This document shows positions 5,355 through 9,411 of a stretch of 9,411 bases of DNA, piece by piece (within the stretch, counting starts at the first letter, position 1; each line of letters starts with the position of its first letter). Made by a program: the position numbers and the translations under genes. The notes beneath the pieces were generated by a model that searched no databases, had not been told where the DNA came from, and worked only from the letters and a program-made list of their open reading frames with translations. Source of the DNA: Gemmatimonadales bacterium (GTDB taxonomy: Bacteria; Gemmatimonadota; Gemmatimonadetes; Gemmatimonadales; GWC2-71-9); NCBI GenBank assembly GCA_025929805.1, contig JAICPP010000120.1:1-9411 (forward strand). Reading direction: 5' to 3'.

Positions 5355-6638
5355 ATGCCCCGATCCGTTAAGGGCGCTTCCCAGCGCAAAGGCCGCGGCA
5401 CCGAGCTCCTGGTGGTGGACGGACGGGAGATTACAATCTCCAACCCTGACAAGGTGCTTTACCCCGAGCCGGGCCACACCAAGCTCGATCTCGCTCGCTA
5501 CTATCTGGCGGTAGCCGAGGGAGCGCTTCGGGGCGCTGGGGGCCGGCCCAACATGCTGGTGCGCTACCCCAACGGAATCACCGGGGAGCATTTTTATCAG
5601 AAACGTGCACCCACCTCGCGCCCACCCTGGATCGAAGTAGTGTCGCTCCAGTTTCCTTCCGGTCGCAGCGCGGACGAGGTGGTGCCTCGTGACGCCGCGG
5701 CGCTGGTTTGGCTCGCCAATCTCGCCTGCCTCGAGTTGCACCCCCATCCTGTTCGCGCGGAAGACCTCGATCATCCTGACGAGCTGCGGGTGGACCTGGA
5801 CCCTGTGCCTGGCGTTGAATGGACCCAGGTGCGCGAGGTGGCGCAGGTGGTTCAGGCGGCCCTGGACGATTTCGGACTCTGCGGCTGGCCCAAGACCTCG
5901 GGATCGCGCGGCATGCACGTCAACGTCCGCATCGAACGACACTGGAGCTTCGACGAGGTGCGCCGGGCGGCGTTGGCACTCGCCCGTGAGGTCGAGCGGC
6001 GGGTTCCGCACATCGCTACCAGCAAGTGGTGGAAGGAGGAGCGCCATGGCGTATTCGTGGACTACAACCAGAACGCCAAGGACCGCACTGTGGCTTCAGC
6101 CTATTCCGTCCGGCCGACCCCGGATGCGCGGGTGTCCGCGCCACTGAGCTGGGACGAGGTGAAGAGCTGTGAGCCGGCGGATTTCACGCTGGCGACGATG
6201 CCGGCGCGATTTGCCAAGATCGGGGACCGGCACCAGGAAGTTGATCGGCATGCCGCTTCCATCGAGCGCCTGCTGGAGCTGTCGGCTCGGCACGAGCGGG
6301 AGGGGCTGGGCGACGCCCCCTGGCCGCCGCACTACAAGAAGCAGCGGGGCGAGCCCGCCCGAGTCCGGCCATCAAAAGCGCGCGCGGCGAAACACCCGCT
6401 GATCGAGATCGGCCGGGCCCAACGCAAGGAGGATGCGCTGGCTGGATTGGAGCGCTGGAAGGCCCGTCACCCCGACGTGGCGGCGCACCTCCAACCGGCC
6501 GACGTGCTGGTGGATTCCATGCGCGGCCGTTCCTCCACCTGGACCCGGATCCGGGTGAACCTGCAGCATGTGCCGGTAAAGCTGCGGCCGGCTCAGGAGC
6601 CGCTGGATCCCGACGAGAAGACCCTGTCCAGCTCGTAG
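5355..6638 (+). CDS. Stand-alone LigD-type polymerase (archaeo-eukaryotic primase fold) with C-terminal extension
   Basis: A 427-residue DNA repair polymerase related to the LigD polymerase domain and mycobacterial Prim-Pol proteins, which fill short gaps and prefer ribonucleotides. Visible motifs are VRYPNGITGEHFYQKRAP (69-86), the catalytic acidic pair in LRVDLDP (Asp147, Asp149), the nucleotide-binding TSGSRGMHV (181-189), and VDYNQNAKDRTVASAYSVRP (235-254) with the third acidic residue Asp236. No ligase or nuclease domain is attached. After a basic linker (~328-347), an 80-residue tail contains RWKARHP and VDSMRGRSSTWTRIRVNL (386-403), a module I recall on other stand-alone homologues. 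ATG5355 is preferred because the family homology starts soon after. ATG5304 would add 17 residues, and neither start has a good ribosome-binding site. It overlaps the converging ligase gene by 46 bp. Confidence 0.92.
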   Translation: MPRSVKGASQRKGRGTELLVVDGREITISNPDKVLYPEPGHTKLDLARYYLAVAEGALRGAGGRPNMLVRYPNGITGEHFYQKRAPTSRPPWIEVVSLQFPSGRSADEVVPRDAAALVWLANLACLELHPHPVRAEDLDHPDELRVDLDPVPGVEWTQVREVAQVVQAALDDFGLCGWPKTSGSRGMHVNVRIERHWSFDEVRRAALALAREVERRVPHIATSKWWKEERHGVFVDYNQNAKDRTVASAYSVRPTPDARVSAPLSWDEVKSCEPADFTLATMPARFAKIGDRHQEVDRHAASIERLLELSARHEREGLGDAPWPPHYKKQRGEPARVRPSKARAAKHPLIEIGRAQRKEDALAGLERWKARHPDVAAHLQPADVLVDSMRGRSSTWTRIRVNLQHVPVKLRPAQEPLDPDEKTLSSS

Positions 6639-7699
6639 GGTCGGGTGATCTCGAGCTGATCGTAGCGGCAGTCTTTGGGCTGCTTGTCGGGGCGCCAGCG
6701 CAGGAATACCGCCGCATGGCGGAACCGATCCCCCTGCAAGTGGTCGTACTTCACTTCGCACACCCGCTCGATGCGGAGCGGCTCCCAGGAGAGGTCCTTG
6801 CCCGCGCTCCATCGGCTCTGTGCGCCGGGCATCCGGTTGAGCTCGGCCGCGTCTGCCTGGGCCCACTCCTTCCAGGGGTGATGCTCCATGGCATTCTTGC
6901 GCAGTGGCGCGAGCTCCTTCACCAACTCCTTGCGCCTGGCCATGGTGAATGATGAGGTGACGCCGACGTGTTGCAGCACGCCACGATCGTCGTACAGGCC
7001 CAGGAGCAATGATCCCACCGCATCCTTTCCGCTCTTGTGCCACCGGAATCCGGCCACCACGCACTCGGCCGTTCGCGCGTGCTTTACCTTGATCATGGCG
7101 CGCTTGCCCGGCTGGTACGGTGCTTCTGCCGCTTTCGCGATGACGCCGTCGAGCCCGGCCCCCTCGAACTGGTCCAGCCAGCGAACCGCCGTATCGCGAT
7201 CCCGCGTCATCGGCGTGAGATGAACCGGCGGTCCCACTTTGGCGAGGAGCCGCTCGATGCGAGCCCGGCGCTCGCTCTGCGGCGCCTTCATCAAATTCTC
7301 TCCTCCGGCTGCCAGGAGATCGAACGCAACGAACGAGGCAGGTGTTTCCTTGGCGAGCTTGGCTACTCGGGAAGCCGCAGGGTGGAGCCGGAGTTGGAGG
7401 ACGTCGAAGTCCAGGCCTCGTGGCGTGACGATCACGATTTCCCCATCGATCACGCAATTCTTGGGTAGCTTCTCCAGCAGGGCATCGTGCAGCTCGGGAA
7501 AGTAGCGGTCGAATGGCCTGAGGTCGCGGCTCTGGATGAACAGATCGGACTCGCCCCGAAAGACGATGGCCCGAAATCCGTCCCACTTGGGCTCGAAGAG
7601 AAAGGAATCGTCCGGGGGCAGGGCGTCCGCCAGCTTGGCCAGCATGGGCGCGATTGGTGGGGCAATTGGGAATGTCCCCGTAGCGGGCGCCTGGCTCAT
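6593..7699 (-). CDS. ATP-dependent DNA ligase, LigC-like
   Basis: A 368-residue ATP-dependent ligase with only the catalytic core. The adenylation domain has motif I EPKWDGFRA (Lys38 takes AMP), motif Ia SRDL (57-60), motif III VIDGEIVI (83-90), IIIa FVAFDLL (123-129), motif IV DGVIAK (184-189) and motif V MIKVK (202-206). An OB-fold domain follows (~210-368). Length and layout fit bacterial LigC rather than the multi-domain LigD or the longer LigB type. The polymerase encoded convergently next to it supplies the complementary gap-filling step, so the two probably act together in strand-break or excision repair. The Ser/Gly-rich last residues (SSGSSGS) fall in the 46-bp overlap with the polymerase gene. 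ATG7699 lacks a clear Shine-Dalgarno sequence; Met19 (7645) is an alternative. Enzyme class is firm, LigC subtype likely. Confidence 0.93.
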   Translation of the reverse strand: MSQAPATGTFPIAPPIAPMLAKLADALPPDDSFLFEPKWDGFRAIVFRGESDLFIQSRDLRPFDRYFPELHDALLEKLPKNCVIDGEIVIVTPRGLDFDVLQLRLHPAASRVAKLAKETPASFVAFDLLAAGGENLMKAPQSERRARIERLLAKVGPPVHLTPMTRDRDTAVRWLDQFEGAGLDGVIAKAAEAPYQPGKRAMIKVKHARTAECVVAGFRWHKSGKDAVGSLLLGLYDDRGVLQHVGVTSSFTMARRKELVKELAPLRKNAMEHHPWKEWAQADAAELNRMPGAQSRWSAGKDLSWEPLRIERVCEVKYDHLQGDRFRHAAVFLRWRPDKQPKDCRYDQLEITRPYELDRVFSSGSSGS

Positions 7700-7764
7700 C
7701 CCGGGTTGCTGCCGAGCCTACTGGTGAACACGCGCATCGACGACGATCGCCTGTCCTTTCTCCC

Positions 7765-7776
7765 TACCGGACGGTA
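7765..7776. promoter_or_regulatory. TACCG-GA-CGGTA palindrome, possible TetR-type operator beside a -10 element
   Basis: TACCG and CGGTA form a perfect 5-bp inverted repeat with a 2-bp centre, and the T and A at its right end begin TATCAT (7775-7780), a five-of-six match to a sigma70 -10 box pointing toward the metallo-hydrolase gene at 7843. ACCG...CGGT palindromes of this form are common TetR-family operators. No good -35 was found and no TetR gene is in the window, so both regulator and promoter are conjecture. Confidence 0.35.
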
Positions 7777-7833
7777 TCATGCTGTAGTTCATCCTGCCAT
7801 CTCGCCTGCAATCGCCGGACGTCCCCGGCTCTC

Positions 7834-7837
7834 GAGG
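7834..7837 (+). promoter_or_regulatory. Ribosome-binding site of the metallo-hydrolase gene
   Basis: GAGG five bases before the GTG at 7843. It supports this non-ATG start, which also gives a sensible hydrophobic N-terminus. Confidence 0.55.
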
Positions 7838-7842
7838 CTTCA

Positions 7843-8757
7843 GTGAATCCGCTCAGCATCCGGGCTCCTGCCGTGACATCCGTGTTCCTCCTTGCGCTGC
7901 TGTCGAGCGGATACGTCATCCGACAGAGCCTTGCGCCGCCATGGAATCGCATCACCATCCTTTACGACGCCTTTGGAAAGTCCCCCACCATGACCAAGGA
8001 TTGGGGCTACTCGGCCCTGGTCGAATATGGCGGGAAGCGGATTCTCTTCGATACCGGAAACAATCCTCGCATCTTTGCGATGAACGTCAAAGCTGCAGGG
8101 GTTGACCTCAAGCAGCTTGACTTCGTGGTCATCTCCCATCGTCACCTCGACCATACGGCGGGCATCAATCATCTGCTGAGCGTCAATCCCGGTGTGAAGA
8201 TCTACGCACCCAAGGAAGCCTTCGGGGTCTTCGGTGGGTCCATGTCGAGCAAGTTCTACCGGCAGCAGGACTCGTTACCCCAGGAGATGCGGTATTTCGA
8301 CGGACACCCTGCGGAGACACTGGCTTCCGGCACGCCCTGGCCCGCCGGCAAATTCCAGACGGTTGACTCGACCGTGGAGGTCGCCCCCGGGGTGCACCTG
8401 ATTTCCCTGGTCTCCGAGACCCCCGGCACGAGGGAGCTGCGGGAACTGTCCATGGCCATCGAGACGCCAAGAGGCATGATCGTGGTGGCCGGGTGCTCGC
8501 ATCCTGGTATTGAAAAGATCGTCGCCGCCGCGAGCCGAATCGACCAACAGGTCCACATCGTATTCGGTGGGTTGCATCTACCTGCGGCGACCGACCAGGA
8601 AGTGGATCGGATCGCTGACGCGCTCTACCGCCAGCACCGAGTGATGCGCGTAGCACCGGGCCACTGTACCGGAGAACCGGCGTTTTATCGCTTCAAGAAA
8701 ATTTGGAAGAATCAGTACACCTATGCCGGCGTGGGCAGCGTGATCGGGCTGCCCTGA
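7843..8757 (+). CDS. Membrane-anchored or exported MBL-fold metallo-hydrolase (COG1237-like)
   Basis: A 304-residue metallo-beta-lactamase-fold protein. A hydrophobic N-terminal segment (VTSVFLLALLSSGYVI, 11-26) after a short basic stretch looks like an uncleaved anchor or signal peptide, placing the enzyme outside the cytoplasm or on the membrane. Metal ligands are all present: SHRHLDHTAG (His99, His101, Asp103, His104), GCSHPG (His220), GGLHL (His245) and APGHCTG (His274), with the strand motif ILFDTG (67-72). The pattern resembles COG1237, which includes the archaeal MptE-like beta-ribofuranosylaminobenzene 5'-phosphate synthase-related hydrolases. In bacteria that annotation says little about substrate, and an exported copy is unlikely to make pterins. 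The gene starts with GTG and has a -10-like box and palindrome upstream. It ends 12 bp from the converging sigma-factor gene. Fold is firm, substrate unknown. Confidence 0.88.
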   Translation: MNPLSIRAPAVTSVFLLALLSSGYVIRQSLAPPWNRITILYDAFGKSPTMTKDWGYSALVEYGGKRILFDTGNNPRIFAMNVKAAGVDLKQLDFVVISHRHLDHTAGINHLLSVNPGVKIYAPKEAFGVFGGSMSSKFYRQQDSLPQEMRYFDGHPAETLASGTPWPAGKFQTVDSTVEVAPGVHLISLVSETPGTRELRELSMAIETPRGMIVVAGCSHPGIEKIVAAASRIDQQVHIVFGGLHLPAATDQEVDRIADALYRQHRVMRVAPGHCTGEPAFYRFKKIWKNQYTYAGVGSVIGLP

Positions 8758-8769
8758 CAAGCTTCTCGA

Positions 8770-9411
8770 TTACCGGCAGGCGGCGGCGCGATCGTAGAGG
8801 AGGGCCCGCTCCGGCTCGTTGCCTGTGAGCGATGCGGCACGCTCGAAGTCGCGCCGGGCCTCCTCGAATCGGCCCAGTTTAAAGAGGAAGTCGCCCCGCA
8901 CGCTGGGCAAGAGGTGGTAGTTCTTGAGCGATGGCTCGGCCGTGAGTCGATCCACCAGCTCGAGCCCTGCCGCCGGACCCGACGCCATCCCCACCGCAAC
9001 GGCTCGATTCAGCTCCACCACCGGCGAGGGCGTCACCCGCACGAGCACATCGTAGAGAGAGACCACGCGCTGCCAATCGGTCTCTGCCGCGGTGCGTGCC
9101 CGGGCGTGACAGGCGGCGATGCCGGCTTGGAGCGTGTAGGGGCCCGGAGTGCCGCCGCTGAGCGTCTCGGCTCGCTCGAGCGAGGCCAGGCCACGCTGGA
9201 TCAGAAGCTGGTCCCATCGTCCCCGGTCCTGATCGAGCAACAGTACCGGCTCGCCCGAGGGGCCGACTCTCGCCCTCAAGCGGGATGCCTGGATCTCCAT
9301 CAGCGCCAACAGGCCGTGGACCTCCGCCTCACCCGGCGCGAGCCCGGCCAGGATGCGGCCCAGCCGGAGGGCCTCCTCACAGAGTGCCGGCCGTACCCAG
9401 TCCTCCCCGGC
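8770..9411 (-). CDS. ECF42-type RNA polymerase sigma factor, C-terminal part (5' truncated by the window edge)
   Basis: The frame is open from the right edge to a TAA at 8770-8772, giving 213 residues of the C-terminal half of a protein normally about 400 residues long. It shows the C-terminal domain signatures of the ECF42 group (COG4941, TPR-like tail): CEEALRLGRILAGLAPGEAE (11-30), LDQDRGRWD (59-67), GPYTLQAGIAACHA (90-103), TPSPVVELNRAVAV (127-140), YHLLPSVRGDFLFKLGR (165-181) and GNEPER (197-202). The DNA- and core-binding regions sigma2 and sigma4 lie beyond the window. In this group the tail replaces a classical anti-sigma factor in controlling activity, and the genes often sit beside a YCII/DGPF-domain protein, which would have to be outside this window. 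An internal TTG at 9309 is not the real start, because homologous sequence continues upstream. Confidence 0.88.
   Translation of the reverse strand, partial: AGEDWVRPALCEEALRLGRILAGLAPGEAEVHGLLALMEIQASRLRARVGPSGEPVLLLDQDRGRWDQLLIQRGLASLERAETLSGGTPGPYTLQAGIAACHARARTAAETDWQRVVSLYDVLVRVTPSPVVELNRAVAVGMASGPAAGLELVDRLTAEPSLKNYHLLPSVRGDFLFKLGRFEEARRDFERAASLTGNEPERALLYDRAAACR

Noticed and set aside
5229..6047. 272-codon minus-strand open frame opposite the polymerase gene
   Set aside because: It is the antisense shadow of a gene with clear primase-polymerase motifs and resembles no protein family.
6372..7586. 404-codon minus-strand open frame inside the ligase and polymerase genes
   Set aside because: It is longer than the ligase, but its peptide is Arg/Gly/Ala-rich and low in complexity, while the other frame shows all ligase motifs.

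Overview
The window reads as ordinary chromosomal DNA from a GC-rich, free-living bacterium with strong G/C preference at third codon positions. The gene set (CstB-type sulfur enzyme, exported SIMPL protein, stand-alone LigD-type polymerase with an ATP-dependent ligase, ECF42-type sigma factor) would suit Gemmatimonadota or a similar soil/sediment lineage. That placement is inference only. No rRNA, tRNA, CRISPR array, insertion sequence or phage gene was seen.

Left part (1-1114): a multi-pass membrane protein on the + strand, with its 5' end unresolved or outside the window. A second open frame (3-125) overlaps its beginning.

Sulfur operon (4351 down to 1137, - strand): four tightly packed genes read in the order rhodanese + DUF2892 membrane protein, TauE/SafE permease, CstB-type persulfide dioxygenase-rhodanese, ArsR-family repressor. 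Successive junctions are a 1-nt gap, a 34-nt overlap and an ATGA overlap, so this is probably one translationally coupled mRNA. Upstream lie a good sigma70-like promoter (TTTACA, 16 nt, TATATT) and a nested inverted repeat covering its -10 element. This fits negative autoregulation by the ArsR protein at the operon's end. The likely job is sensing and detoxifying sulfide/persulfide: the dioxygenase oxidises persulfide sulfur, the rhodanese domains move sulfane sulfur, and the permease exports a sulfur anion.

Middle (4489-5265, - strand): a secreted or periplasmic SIMPL/DUF541 protein with its own ribosome-binding site.

DNA repair pair (5355-7699): a stand-alone LigD-like primase-polymerase (+) and a LigC-like ATP-dependent DNA ligase (-) converge and overlap by 46 bp at their 3' ends. 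Together they provide the gap-filling and sealing activities of bacterial NHEJ or excision repair. No Ku gene is in the window.

Right part (7700-9411): a short region with a TACCG/CGGTA palindrome next to a -10-like TATCAT leads into a membrane-anchored or exported metallo-beta-lactamase-fold protein (+). It converges on the C-terminal part of an ECF42-type sigma factor (-) that runs off the window. No stretch longer than about 300 bases lacks a gene.
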